Positions 17,443 to 26,892 are shown, counted from the first letter of the stretch. The stretch is 64,000 nt of DNA from Lusitaniella coriacea LEGE 07157 (GCF_015207425.1 NZ_JADEWZ010000003.1:169342-233341); one strand, 5' to 3'. Translations and numbers: made by a program. The notes: generated from the sequence alone by a model not told the origin.

Positions 17443-17937
17443 ATGCGCAATGCTCCCCATTCAAAAAACTGTCTAAACGAACAAGGAATTTATCCTTGTC
17501 CCGTCTGTCGCTGCGGTCAGATTACCGTTCTGCCGTTGATGGAGGCAATGAGTTGTAACTTTTGCAATCATATTTTTACGACTAACTTCGAGCAGCAACT
17601 GCTCAAGTTGGCAGATAGCCAACCTAGCTTAACGTGGCGTTGGAATGGCAAGACCTGGAAAGGATTGCAACATCCCGGTTTGCAGTTAGGTTGGGATTAC
17701 CTGATTGTGGCGATTGCTTTCGTGGTTTTGCCTACGGCAATTGTCGGGTGTTCGGCATACCTATTTCCCCCCATTCCCGGAACGCCTTTGGCTTGGTTGC
17801 CTTCGGTGTGGATTTTGTTGACTTTTATGGCTCATCTGGCTTGCGTGGCTTGGCTTGCGGTGGAATATTATCAGTTGCCGATTTTGCTGTACTTTAGGGC
17901 GATTGGACGACGCTTGTTTAATTTACGCCTGATGTGA
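17443..17937 (+). CDS. zinc-ribbon membrane protein of unknown function
   Basis: This 164-residue protein has two paired-cysteine knuckles (CPVC at residues 19-22, CNFC at 38-41) that form a likely zinc ribbon. A linker with WRWNGKTWKG follows, then two transmembrane helices (about 85-112 and 120-145) and a basic tail. It looks conserved and cyanobacterial; the function is not known. The stop codon lies inside a foldback repeat that starts at 17925, which supplies the last residues. Confidence 0.65.
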   Translation: MRNAPHSKNCLNEQGIYPCPVCRCGQITVLPLMEAMSCNFCNHIFTTNFEQQLLKLADSQPSLTWRWNGKTWKGLQHPGLQLGWDYLIVAIAFVVLPTAIVGCSAYLFPPIPGTPLAWLPSVWILLTFMAHLACVAWLAVEYYQLPILLYFRAIGRRLFNLRLM

Positions 17938-18010
17938 ATGACCTAAAACCCTTGCTGGAACAAGAAACAGCAATACGATAGGGGTTTGAGCGCCTAATCT
18001 GCATTAGGCG
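17925..18010. repeat. MITE-like foldback element, copy 2
   Basis: It begins ACGCCTGATGTGAATG, like the element at 16628, and ends in the perfect hairpin CGCCTAAT-CTGC-ATTAGGCG (17991-18010). It overlaps the end of the zinc-ribbon gene and lies in the convergent gap before the DUF3598 gene, where the hairpin may also terminate transcription. Confidence 0.6.
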
Positions 18011-18022
18011 CGATTTCTTAGT

Positions 18023-18847
18023 TTAGCCGCTCGCTTTGCGTTCTTTAACGAGAGTGGAACTCACCCACGCACCTTTGGCATCATAGCTGCGGATAAAGCG
18101 CTGTCGCTGGTTTGGTTCTGTTAACCAACCGGATTCTAATATGAAGGGATGACCGGGTTTGATGTTTAGGGGGCAATTTGCTGATGCGCCATCGGGAAGA
18201 AAGAGAATTTGTACGGGGAAGTGTCCTTCGTCGAAGAGCAAGCGGTTGGGGTGAATCTGGGCGGTGGAGGTTAGAGTATTGTTGCCAAAAGAGAGACTTT
18301 GGGAAAGGCGATTATCGCTTTGACGCTCGACTTTAAGGCAAGTGGGGAAGGTTTGAGAAGGCGCGCGATCGCGGTAGAGTGTTGTAGCTTCTCCTTGCCA
18401 TTCTCCAATTAATTGTTCGATGGTTAAAGGCAGACGTTCGGGAGGAGAGGTTCCCACTAACTTTTCTCGAATCAGCGTTAGGCGATCGAATTGATTGGAA
18501 CGATTGTAAAGTAAGACAAGGCGCAAGCGGCGATTTCCCTCAATCAACCCCAATTCTGCGCCAAATTCGCCCCCAAATCCCCATTGCAGCGAACCTTGGG
18601 AAAAGGCTCCGTCCTCAAAAAATAAAATATGATAGGGCGGACTGGTTGAATCCCAAACTAATTCTATAGGGGGTTTTTCAGATTTAAGATAGCGAACGGT
18701 TTGTCGAATGGTTCGATCGTTATTTTCTCCCTCAAAGGAAACAATAGTGGGAGTTTCTTGTAAAGGTTCGCCTTGGGGGGAAAACTGGGCGAAAGATCCG
18801 TGCCACTCCCCTAAATTTTTGAGAAAGTTTTCCCACTGCGAAGACAT
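18023..18847 (-). CDS. DUF3598 family protein
   Basis: The 274-residue soluble protein begins SSQWENFLKNLGEWHGSFAQFSPQG, the signature opening of cyanobacterial DUF3598 proteins. A second, similar module begins near residue 148 (LTIEQLIGEWQGEATTLY), so the protein consists of two lipocalin-like barrels. No catalytic residues are known for the family. It may bind a hydrophobic ligand, by analogy with lipocalin folds; this is inference. Confidence 0.8.
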   Translation of the reverse strand: MSSQWENFLKNLGEWHGSFAQFSPQGEPLQETPTIVSFEGENNDRTIRQTVRYLKSEKPPIELVWDSTSPPYHILFFEDGAFSQGSLQWGFGGEFGAELGLIEGNRRLRLVLLYNRSNQFDRLTLIREKLVGTSPPERLPLTIEQLIGEWQGEATTLYRDRAPSQTFPTCLKVERQSDNRLSQSLSFGNNTLTSTAQIHPNRLLFDEGHFPVQILFLPDGASANCPLNIKPGHPFILESGWLTEPNQRQRFIRSYDAKGAWVSSTLVKERKASG

Positions 18848-18977
18848 AGGATTCCCTAGGCAAAAATGCTGCTGTTGATAAGCGGACAGACTCTAGTATT
18901 TTCCAGCAAAAGTCCGGCTCTTATTGTACTCTATTGCAGTTATGCTTGCTCGCTGAATCTCAAAAATTCCAGTCGAT

Positions 18978-19472
18978 TCAATCTTCAAAAGAAGATAGAT
19001 CGGAATCATTTTCGTAGACCGAACTCATGAGCAGATCGAGAACATCGGCATTTTTTGCTCTCTCTATTGCACGATAAGTAATTAGGTCGCCGACATCAAG
19101 AATTCGTTCGTTGTTCTCATCAAAAATTTCGCGCAGAACCGGACGACCCAGAGCATTTTTAATCTGTTCTTTTTCCCAAGCTTGCGGGCTACAATTTTCG
19201 TCTTGGCTGGCTTGTTGAGCAATTCTATTCCACCAAGATTTCATGTTGTTTTGTGCTGCTTCGTTGGGAGTTTTTACACGATTGTTCTCACGAGTTTTAA
19301 AAAAGTCATCTTCTGGGGTTTGAGTTATCTGTGAGGATCTCTCTTCAGAATCGCGGGTTTCCAATCGCGAAGCAACCATAATAGACTGATGGGTTTCTTC
19401 TTCGGCGCTAAAATCTCGCCGATTGTTGTCTAATCGTTTCTCTCTATTGTAGATATAGGGCGATCTGCTCAA
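18978..19472 (-). CDS. hypothetical protein with C-terminal conserved barrel-like motif
   Basis: The 164-residue frame starts at TTG 19472, supported by AGGAGG about eight bases upstream. The first ~110 residues are polar and probably disordered. The C-terminal 50 (LGRPVLREIFDENNERILDVGDLITYRAIERA, then VLDLLMSSVY) match a motif recurring in cyanobacterial proteins of unknown role and recall a small PRC-barrel-like fold. The tail is acidic. It is a cytoplasmic protein of unknown function. Confidence 0.6.
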   Translation of the reverse strand: MSRSPYIYNREKRLDNNRRDFSAEEETHQSIMVASRLETRDSEERSSQITQTPEDDFFKTRENNRVKTPNEAAQNNMKSWWNRIAQQASQDENCSPQAWEKEQIKNALGRPVLREIFDENNERILDVGDLITYRAIERAKNADVLDLLMSSVYENDSDLSSFED

Positions 19473-19539
19473 AATTTTGCCTCCTGTGAATAAGTTAATT
19501 TATTACTTGCTTAATATCTTTACCTATCCACTATTAAGC

Positions 19540-19591
19540 CAAAAAATCCAGCAAACTCCCTCACCCCACAGGGTGAGTTCTCGATTGCTGG
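19540..19591 (-). terminator. rho-independent terminator of the response regulator gene
   Basis: On the minus strand a nested stem, CCAGCAA...TTGCTGG around CTCACCC-TGTG-GGGTGAG, is followed by ATTTTTT. It lies about 90 bases after the stop codon of the NarL-type regulator. Confidence 0.8.
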
Positions 19592-19680
19592 CTGTAACTT
19601 TATGCAGAGATCGCGAGACATATTGCTGATAAGACGGGCATCAAAGCCTACTTATAAAGCTAATATTAAGTTTTGTATGG

Positions 19681-20391
19681 CTATCCGACTAATCCAGAAC
19701 GCAAAGCCCGAACGGCTGCCTGAGTTCGGTCTTCGGCACAAAGTTTGCTGAGGATATTGCGAACGTGAGTTTTAACCGTCCCGACTGTGATGTGAAGTCG
19801 TTCGGCGATCGCGGCATTACTGCATCCACCTACAATGAGTTCGAGGACTTCTAACTCTCGTTCGGTGAGGGGATAGGCTTCGAGGATTTGTTGATATTCG
19901 GGGTCGAGGGCATCAATTGTGGTGGTATCGGAAAGTTCCGATGAATCTGGGGACTTGGCGCTGGGAGTCTGACGCGCTTGTTTAAGGACGATACGCGCGA
20001 TCGCGGGGTCAATCCAAGCATCCCCCTCGTAAGTCAGTTGAATTGCCTGAACCAAACTCTCCATACTCGCATCTTTAAGGCTGTAGGAATCTGCGCCAGC
20101 CGCGAATGCAGCCAAGACTGCATCTTCGCTACTGTGCATGGTGAGCATGAGAATTTTTGTCTGGGTTGGGGCGGTTTTAAACTGTCGAATCAACTCAACT
20201 CCGTCCATATCCGGCAACCCAATGTCAACAATCGCCACATCCGGCTGCAATTGCTGCAATAGTTGCAATCCTTGACGCGCTTTAGCAGCATCGCCAACAA
20301 TCTCAATATTCTCTACCTGCGCGATCGCGGCGCGCAATCCCATGCGAGTAAGGTCGTGATCTTCAATGAGAACGACGCGAATTGGACTCAT
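19681..20391 (-). CDS. NarL/FixJ-family response regulator
   Basis: This 236-residue protein has an N-terminal receiver domain with acidic pocket Glu10-Asp11, phosphoacceptor Asp56 (VAIVDIGLP) and the conserved Lys of SLKDAS. A ~45-residue linker follows, then a LuxR-type DNA-binding domain (LTERELEVLELIVGGCSNAAIAERL and VGTVKTHVRNILSKL). It lies 119 bases downstream of the phytochrome-type kinase gene on the same strand, so it is the probable phosphotransfer partner. A terminator follows at 19540-19591. Confidence 0.92.
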   Translation of the reverse strand: MSPIRVVLIEDHDLTRMGLRAAIAQVENIEIVGDAAKARQGLQLLQQLQPDVAIVDIGLPDMDGVELIRQFKTAPTQTKILMLTMHSSEDAVLAAFAAGADSYSLKDASMESLVQAIQLTYEGDAWIDPAIARIVLKQARQTPSAKSPDSSELSDTTTIDALDPEYQQILEAYPLTERELEVLELIVGGCSNAAIAERLHITVGTVKTHVRNILSKLCAEDRTQAAVRALRSGLVG

Positions 20392-20510
20392 TCCCTCTAT
20401 TTCCTATGCGTTGCGATGACTGTTCTTTAGTATAGCGATCGCGAAGAAATTGCGCGTCTCTCTTCAGACGCATCTTAATTAGCCGCTTTTAGGCATTCAA
20501 AGGCAAAATT

Positions 20511-22472
20511 TCAGAGATCGGGAAGCAAAAAAGTGACGGTTGTACCGCGATTTTTTCCCTCACTTTCCAACCAAATTTCCCCTCTCATCACTTCGACCAA
20601 CTTTTTACAAATGGTCAAACCCAAACCCGTGCCGCCATAGCGCCGCCGAATCGACCCCTCTCCTTGAACAAATGCCTCAAACAACAACTGCTGGGCTTTA
20701 GGATCGACTCCAATCCCAGTATCGCTCACAGAAAACCGAATCATAGGCGGGTCAGCATCGAGCAAAGGTGCGACTCGCACGCAGATTTCCCCCCCTTCGG
20801 TAAATTTGAACGCATTGGAGAGAAGATTAATCAGAACTTGTCGCAGCCTGTTATCGTCCGTCCAGATGCGATCTACCTCACACTCAAACGTCAGATTAAT
20901 ATTGCGATTGACACTATCCGCGCGGAAAAGATCGTGAATTTTAGCTAAAAATGGAGGCAAGTCCAACCATTCCTTGTCCACTTGTATTCGACCCGCCTCA
21001 ATTTTGGCAATATCGAGAATATCGTTGATGATTTGGGTCAGGTGTTCCGCAGACAGGTGCGCCGCTTCGATGTACTCCTTGAGTTCGACAGGATCGTCAT
21101 AGAACCCTTCTTTGAGCAGTTTGAGATAGGTGAGAGTGGAGGCGAGGGGAGTGCGCAATTCGTGGCTGGTGGAAGAGAGAAAATCCGATTTGAGACGGCT
21201 GGCTTCCTCGGCAATTTTGCGCGCGGTGTCGAGTTCGCGATTGCGCATCTCAACCAAAAGGCGTTGTTCCCGTTCGCGGCGATAGAGGCGATCTTGTAAG
21301 ATTGCCATTGCCAAATGATGGCTCAAGGCTTGTAGGAGTTCGCGATCGCGCTGCGTCCATTCAGGCGCTTTCCCTTTTTGAATCTCGTGCCACTCTTCAA
21401 AGGACTGACGGGGACGCTGTTGGCGTTCGTCTTGTTCCCAATATCCCGCCCAAACTCGCTCGCTATCGATCGCGTTGCGGAATAATATCCCGTGACCTAA
21501 AATTTCCTGTTGGTAGTGCAAGGGAAGGATCGCGATCGCGCGAATTGATGTCTCGGCAAAGGCAGACAGGTAGGGGGCAAAAATGGGTGCGCGATCGATC
21601 TGCGCAATTGTGGGTTCTGTGGGGGGGAGTCGCGCCAGCAACTCATCCCACTCCTGCATCGATAAATCCGGCTGCGCGCCGCAAGTATGACAATTTGCCA
21701 AATCCCTCAAACACAATCTCCCTCCCGATGAACCCGTCACCTGCACCATTTCCTGCAAAACAATCTCTAGTGCTTGTTCGATTTCCGCCGGTGTGTAAAG
21801 CAGTCCGGCAATTTGATTAATAATCATTTCGCGATCGGCTTTTTCCTCAACTTGAGTCAGGAGATGAGATTGGGAAATAGCAATTTCGAGCTGATTGACG
21901 ACGGTTTGCAGGACTCGCAGCGTGTTACCAAACACTTTCTTCGGTCGCGCGTTGTGGGAAATGAGCAATCCCCAAAGGGAGCGATCTTGCAGAATGGGAA
22001 CCACCAGAGAAGATTGCACCCCCATTAGGGTCAAATATTCGACGTGACAGGGGTCTACGGGGCGCTGTAAAAGGATGCTGAGGGGGTGTTGGCGAACCTC
22101 CTCAAGACTTAGTTCTCCGGTGACGGTGGACGGGTGGCGGTCGGGTTCGCTCAGGCGAATTTGTTGTGCTTCGAGATTAACAATCGAACGAACTCTCGCC
22201 TGACAAAACAGTTCCCGCGCTTGAGGGGGAATATCGCCTGCGGGGAAGTGTAACCCTAAAAGAGAAGGGAGGCGGTTTTTATAGATCGATTCGGCGATGA
22301 CTTGTCCGTTACCTTCTGAATCGAATTTGTAAATTTTCACGCGATCGGTTTTCAGAAACGATCGCGCTTCCTTAACCGTCGTATCGAGAATTGCCTGCAA
22401 ATCCAACGATTGTCGAATGCGAGATGTCATTCGATTGAGCAGGTTTAATTGGTTGAGGCTGAGTTTATCCAT
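20511..22472 (-). CDS. PAS-less phytochrome-type (GAF-PHY) sensor histidine kinase
   Basis: The 653-residue soluble protein starts directly with a phytochrome-type GAF domain (about 22-200). This has the FPAGDIPPQAR motif (Asp80-Ile-Pro) and Cys142 in RPVDPCHVEYL, the position that binds the bilin chromophore in cyanobacterial phytochromes. The next module (about 215-395) carries a PHY-tongue-like segment: RVWAG at 339-343, PRQSF at 354-358 and Trp361. The kinase core follows with His437 (SHELRTP), NLLSNAFKF, DTGIGV and GGTGLGLTI. There is no N-terminal PAS, as in the PAS-less GAF-PHY phytochromes of Synechococcus OS-type strains. It probably autophosphorylates in response to red/far-red light and passes phosphate to the regulator downstream. 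Confidence 0.85.
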   Translation of the reverse strand: MDKLSLNQLNLLNRMTSRIRQSLDLQAILDTTVKEARSFLKTDRVKIYKFDSEGNGQVIAESIYKNRLPSLLGLHFPAGDIPPQARELFCQARVRSIVNLEAQQIRLSEPDRHPSTVTGELSLEEVRQHPLSILLQRPVDPCHVEYLTLMGVQSSLVVPILQDRSLWGLLISHNARPKKVFGNTLRVLQTVVNQLEIAISQSHLLTQVEEKADREMIINQIAGLLYTPAEIEQALEIVLQEMVQVTGSSGGRLCLRDLANCHTCGAQPDLSMQEWDELLARLPPTEPTIAQIDRAPIFAPYLSAFAETSIRAIAILPLHYQQEILGHGILFRNAIDSERVWAGYWEQDERQQRPRQSFEEWHEIQKGKAPEWTQRDRELLQALSHHLAMAILQDRLYRREREQRLLVEMRNRELDTARKIAEEASRLKSDFLSSTSHELRTPLASTLTYLKLLKEGFYDDPVELKEYIEAAHLSAEHLTQIINDILDIAKIEAGRIQVDKEWLDLPPFLAKIHDLFRADSVNRNINLTFECEVDRIWTDDNRLRQVLINLLSNAFKFTEGGEICVRVAPLLDADPPMIRFSVSDTGIGVDPKAQQLLFEAFVQGEGSIRRRYGGTGLGLTICKKLVEVMRGEIWLESEGKNRGTTVTFLLPDL

Positions 22473-22651
22473 TACTTGTGCTTGAATCGATCGCGCGGTT
22501 CTAGTACTTTGTCAAGGTGGTTTCAAGAAACAAACTGTAAACTCTCCTTCTCAAGACAGAGTTATAGAGCAAGAAATCGCAATAGAGTAGTAAAACGAGA
22601 TGTTACATCTTTAAATAATTTACGCTGCCCCAGCATCGATCGCTATTGCTA

Positions 22652-25456
22652 ATGCTATTCCATGCAAACATAATTCCCCTAACTGGCACTGCTTTGATAC
22701 CCCACGGAACCTGCTATCTGTGGAAACCCAGTTTAGTTGGATTGCATTCCGTTAGCAACGGCGCGATCGCGCTTGCCTACGCAGCCATTTCCCTCACCCT
22801 CATCCAAGTTTTTCGCAAACGCCCCGATCTCCCCTTCAATTGGCTTTTAATCCTCTTTGCCAGTTTTATTCTATTTTGCGGTATCAGTCACGCGATCGAT
22901 ATTTGGACCCTGTGGCATCCCGACTACTGGTTCGCCGGGGGGATTCTCGCACTGACCGCTTGGTTTTCCTTGGGGACAGCAACAGCGGCAATCGCCTTAT
23001 TTCCCCAAGTCATCGCTTTTCCCTCCCCCCAACAAATGGCAGAAAAAAATCGCCAACTTCAGAAAGTCAATGGCGAGCTGCAAAAGGAGCGACAATTTCT
23101 CCAAGCCTTATTAGAAAGCCTCTCTGATGGGATTGTGGCTTGTGATGCAGAAGGCGTGTTAACCCTCTTCAACCAAGCAACTCAAACGTGGCACGGTTTG
23201 CCCCAAAAAACGATTACTGCCGAAGAGTGGTCGCAATACTATAACTTGTACCGCACTGACGGGAAAACTCCCCTACCCAAAGAAGAAATCCCTCTCTTTC
23301 GAGCTTTTCAAGGTGAAATCGTGCGGGACGAACAAATCGCGATCGTCACCAAAGAAGGAGAAGCGCGTATCGTTCTTGCTAACGGAACGCCCATTCTTTT
23401 ACCCACCGGAGAGAAAATAGGGGCAGTCGTCGCCATACGAGACATTACTGAGAGGAAAAAAGCTGAAGCAGCCCTCAAAGAAAGCGAGGAGCGCTGGCAG
23501 CTCGTCCTTGAAGGCACCGGAGACGGAATTTTTGACTGGAATATTATTACGGGAGAAGCCTTTATTTCGCCGCAATTTAAAGCCAATCTTGGCTACCGCG
23601 ATGAGGAAATGGAAAATACCTACGAAGGTGGGGAAAGCTGCGTTCATCCCGACGACCTTGAGGGAGTCTTAAAACGAATTCAAGACCATTTTGCAAATCA
23701 GCTTCCGCAATACACCGCCGAGTATCGAATGCGCTGTAAAGACGGCACCTATAAATGGATTTTGGCAAAGGGAATCGACCGGCGCGACGAGGCAGGCAAT
23801 CCCTTACGCATGGTGGGTTCCCTTCAAGATATTACCCGACGCAAATACACCGAAACTGCCCTAAAAGAGAGTTTAGAGCGCGATCGCGTTATCGCAGAAA
23901 ACTCCTCCGATCTTATTGCCACCCAAACTCTCGATGGAATCTATCTCTACATTTCCCCCGCCTGTCGTTCGCTCTTAGGATATGAACCAGAACAAATGGT
24001 CGGGCGCTCTCTCTTTGAATTTCTTCATCCCGAAGATGCTACAGCATTGCAAAAAACCCAAACCCTCATTCACCAACTCCCCGAACGATACACCCACAGC
24101 TACCGAATGCGCCGCCACGACGGAAGCTATACTTGGCTGGAAACCACTCACAAAATCAGCCGCTACAGCACAGACGAAAATCAACAACTTATTGTCTCCA
24201 TCTCGCGGGATATTACCGCGCGCAAACAGGCAGAAGTCGCCATCGTCACCCTCAACCAAGAACTAGAACAAGAACTCGACGACCGCAAAAGCAGGTTTAA
24301 AAATATTAATCGCCTCTATCGCTCCGTCCTCAACAACGTCCGAGAAGTGATTTTCCAAACCGACAAAACAGGACGTTGGACATTTCTCAGTCCCGCCTGG
24401 GAGAGTATTACGGGATTTGGCATTGAAGAGAGTCTCAATAAACCCTTCATTGATTGTGTTTACTCCGAAAAAGACCAACAGCGCATTCACACTCTATTCC
24501 AGGACTTAATCTTAGAAAAACGCCCCGCTTGGCGCTATGAATTTCGCTCCCCCACCAAACATGGAAACTTTCGCTGGTTGGAGATATATATGCGGCTTAA
24601 TCTCGACGGAGAAAGCAAAAGTCATTTTGGAGCTTATGGCACCATCAACGATATCACCGAGCGCAAACAAGCAGAAGCCATACTCAAAGCACGCGCTGAC
24701 GAACTCGCCAAACAACAACGACAAATTGAACTGCAAAACCTCCAACTCCAAGAAGCCTCTCGTCTCAAGTCCCAGTTTCTCGCTACGATGTCCCACGAAT
24801 TGCGCACGCCGATGAACGCCATCATGGGCTTTTCTCAAATGCTCCAAACCCAGCAATACGGAGAGCTAACCCAGCGACAGCAGGACATGGTTTCCCGCAT
24901 CTTCAACAACAGCCAAAATCTCTTAATGATGTTGAATGAAGTCCTCGACTTTTCTAAATTGGAAGCTGGCGGTATCGAACCCAAGCCTGAATCTTTCGAT
25001 TTGGGCAAGTTTTTACACCTCACTGTCGAAGAACTGCGTTCCCTCGCTGACAACAAACAACTCTCCCTGCGCGTAAATCTTGACCTCCCCCATCCAATCA
25101 TCACTAGCGACCAAAACTGCCTGCGTCGCGTTCTGGTCAATCTGGTTTCCAACGCGATTAAATTTACCAATACCGGTGGCATAAAGGTCAGTGCAAAAGA
25201 AATGGATAACGAACAAATCGTTATTTCCGTAGAAGATACAGGGATTGGGATCGATACCCAAGATTTAGGTACGATTTTCCAAGCCTTTCGTCAAGTCGAT
25301 CAAACCCTAACGCGCCAGCACTCTGGAACGGGATTGGGACTTGCAATAACGAAGTCTTTGGTCGAAATGATCGACGGAACCATTCATGTTGAATCTCAAG
25401 TCGGAGAAGGCTCTGTTTTCCGCGTGAGATTGCCTAAGAGCGCCACTCCTCCTTAG
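22652..25456 (+). CDS. ethylene-receptor-like multi-PAS sensor histidine kinase
   Basis: From ATG 22652 (TTG 22646 is also in frame) the protein has 934 residues. The N-terminus has three transmembrane helices of the ethylene-binding type (CYLWKPSLVGLHSVSN, LPFNWLLILFASFILFCGISHAIDIWTL). Copper-ligand equivalents Cys76 and His80 are kept, as are Tyr43 and Ile46, whereas the positions equal to ETR1 Asp25 and Pro36 are Asn36 and Ser47. Four PAS/PAC modules follow (about 150-268, 278-398, 408-523, 550-670). The kinase core has His715 (SHELRTPMNA), NLVSNAIKF, DTGIGI and GTGLGLAI. It diverges from the phytochrome kinase gene across a ~180-bp shared promoter region. The domain family is firm; ethylene binding is uncertain. 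Confidence 0.85.
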   Translation: MLFHANIIPLTGTALIPHGTCYLWKPSLVGLHSVSNGAIALAYAAISLTLIQVFRKRPDLPFNWLLILFASFILFCGISHAIDIWTLWHPDYWFAGGILALTAWFSLGTATAAIALFPQVIAFPSPQQMAEKNRQLQKVNGELQKERQFLQALLESLSDGIVACDAEGVLTLFNQATQTWHGLPQKTITAEEWSQYYNLYRTDGKTPLPKEEIPLFRAFQGEIVRDEQIAIVTKEGEARIVLANGTPILLPTGEKIGAVVAIRDITERKKAEAALKESEERWQLVLEGTGDGIFDWNIITGEAFISPQFKANLGYRDEEMENTYEGGESCVHPDDLEGVLKRIQDHFANQLPQYTAEYRMRCKDGTYKWILAKGIDRRDEAGNPLRMVGSLQDITRRKYTETALKESLERDRVIAENSSDLIATQTLDGIYLYISPACRSLLGYEPEQMVGRSLFEFLHPEDATALQKTQTLIHQLPERYTHSYRMRRHDGSYTWLETTHKISRYSTDENQQLIVSISRDITARKQAEVAIVTLNQELEQELDDRKSRFKNINRLYRSVLNNVREVIFQTDKTGRWTFLSPAWESITGFGIEESLNKPFIDCVYSEKDQQRIHTLFQDLILEKRPAWRYEFRSPTKHGNFRWLEIYMRLNLDGESKSHFGAYGTINDITERKQAEAILKARADELAKQQRQIELQNLQLQEASRLKSQFLATMSHELRTPMNAIMGFSQMLQTQQYGELTQRQQDMVSRIFNNSQNLLMMLNEVLDFSKLEAGGIEPKPESFDLGKFLHLTVEELRSLADNKQLSLRVNLDLPHPIITSDQNCLRRVLVNLVSNAIKFTNTGGIKVSAKEMDNEQIVISVEDTGIGIDTQDLGTIFQAFRQVDQTLTRQHSGTGLGLAITKSLVEMIDGTIHVESQVGEGSVFRVRLPKSATPP

Positions 25457-25464
25457 TTAGTGTT

Positions 25465-25551
25465 CTGCCAACCTCGGTCTTGTGCGTTGAGGGTGACGCG
25501 GAGACGCGGGGAAAGGATCTACCCATGAATTTGAAACTGACAGACCACTAG
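25465..25551 (-). repeat. 87-bp dispersed intergenic repeat, copy 2
   Basis: This is the inverted partner of 3030-3116, about 80% identical over 87 ungapped positions. It begins nine bases after the stop codon of the multi-PAS kinase. Nothing else was recognised in the 25457-25703 gap. Confidence 0.7.
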
Positions 25552-25703
25552 TATTCGATCGCAATGGGGTAAATAATAAAAATGGGAATGGTTCGTTACA
25601 CCCAAAATTTTGACCGCTTGCGGTACGAGAGGCAGAACTTCTCTAAACTCTCAACCCTTCATTCTTGCCGTCAAACGCTCACAATTCATAACATCTTTTT
25701 TAT

Positions 25704-26771
25704 ATGATTCAGTCTAATTATATTCTTGCAGTAGATGACAACCCCGATAACCTCTTTCTCGTGCAATTAGCATTGGAGCAAGAGGGACATAACATACAAC
25801 TTATAGATAACGGGATGCAAGCCCTATCGCAGATTGAAAAATCACCCCCGGATCTAGTTTTACTCGATGTCATGATGCCGGGAATGGATGGTTATGAAGT
25901 GGCGGGTCGCATTCGGAACAATCCAAATTTGCCCTTTATCCCCATTCTGATGATCACGGCGCACGAACAATCGAGCGTTGTCGCTGGATTGGATGCAGGT
26001 GCAGACGAATTTATTCGCAAACCCGTGCGAGTTGACGAATTACAGGCTAGAGTTCGTTCTCTGCTGCGCCTCAAGCAGAGTATCGACCAGCGAGAAAACT
26101 TTGTCCACTGTCTCACTCACGATCTTCGCACGCCATTGGTTGCGGTGGATCGAATGTTGAAGTTGACTTGCCAAGGTGCGTTTGGGGAGGTTCCCCCTCC
26201 GATGAATGAAGCGCTTTCGAGCATTCTGAGCAGTAATGAAAACCTCTTGCAAATGTTGAATAAACTGCTGGAGGTTTACCAATACGATATCGGACAAAAG
26301 GTTTTAAGTTTTATTTCCTTCAATTTGTCGGAGTTGGTTGAGGAGACGATCGCGGAACTTCAACCTTTAGCCCAGCAAAAAGCTATTGATTTGCAGAGTA
26401 CCATCACAGCAGGTGTGGGGGAAATGACTGGCGATCGTTTGGAATTGCGTCGCGTGCTAACGAACTTGATTGGCAATGCGATCAAGTTTACAGATGCGGG
26501 AAAAGTGGCTGTCAATATAACCCCGGAAGACGGGGGGATCGTATTGGGGGTCAGCGATACGGGGATGGGAATTTCCGTGGAAGATCGCGCAAGAATTTTC
26601 GAGCGTTTTCGCCAAGGCAATCATCTGCGTTCGGGAAGCGGTTTGGGACTCTACCTGTGCCATCAAATCATTCGATCTCATCAAGGTCGTATCGATGTGC
26701 AATCGGAGGTGGGAGAAGGAACCACATTTACAATCCATTTGCCGATTGCCCAAAATAAGGCTCGCGGCTAA
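25704..26771 (+). CDS. response regulator-histidine kinase hybrid
   Basis: The 355-residue soluble protein has an N-terminal receiver (Asp11-Asp12, phosphoacceptor Asp55 in LLDVMMPG, Lys in RKPVRVDEL) joined to a histidine kinase. The kinase has phosphoacceptor His139 (LTHDLRTPLVAVDR) and ATPase boxes NLIGNAIKF, DTGMGI and GSGLGLYL. Such receiver-first hybrids relay signals from other kinases in cyanobacteria. It lies downstream of the multi-PAS kinase on the same strand, about 250 bases away, and could be its partner. Confidence 0.92.
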   Translation: MIQSNYILAVDDNPDNLFLVQLALEQEGHNIQLIDNGMQALSQIEKSPPDLVLLDVMMPGMDGYEVAGRIRNNPNLPFIPILMITAHEQSSVVAGLDAGADEFIRKPVRVDELQARVRSLLRLKQSIDQRENFVHCLTHDLRTPLVAVDRMLKLTCQGAFGEVPPPMNEALSSILSSNENLLQMLNKLLEVYQYDIGQKVLSFISFNLSELVEETIAELQPLAQQKAIDLQSTITAGVGEMTGDRLELRRVLTNLIGNAIKFTDAGKVAVNITPEDGGIVLGVSDTGMGISVEDRARIFERFRQGNHLRSGSGLGLYLCHQIIRSHQGRIDVQSEVGEGTTFTIHLPIAQNKARG

Positions 26772-26892
26772 GACGGTTTATGGGTCTTCAAAGGCTGAGT
26801 GTTTATACTGTTGCGACTGACTGAGAGAAGTATGTCAGAATGGAATGGCGGTTTGGTGTTTCCCCAATACCCGCCCATGCTACTGTTACTCA

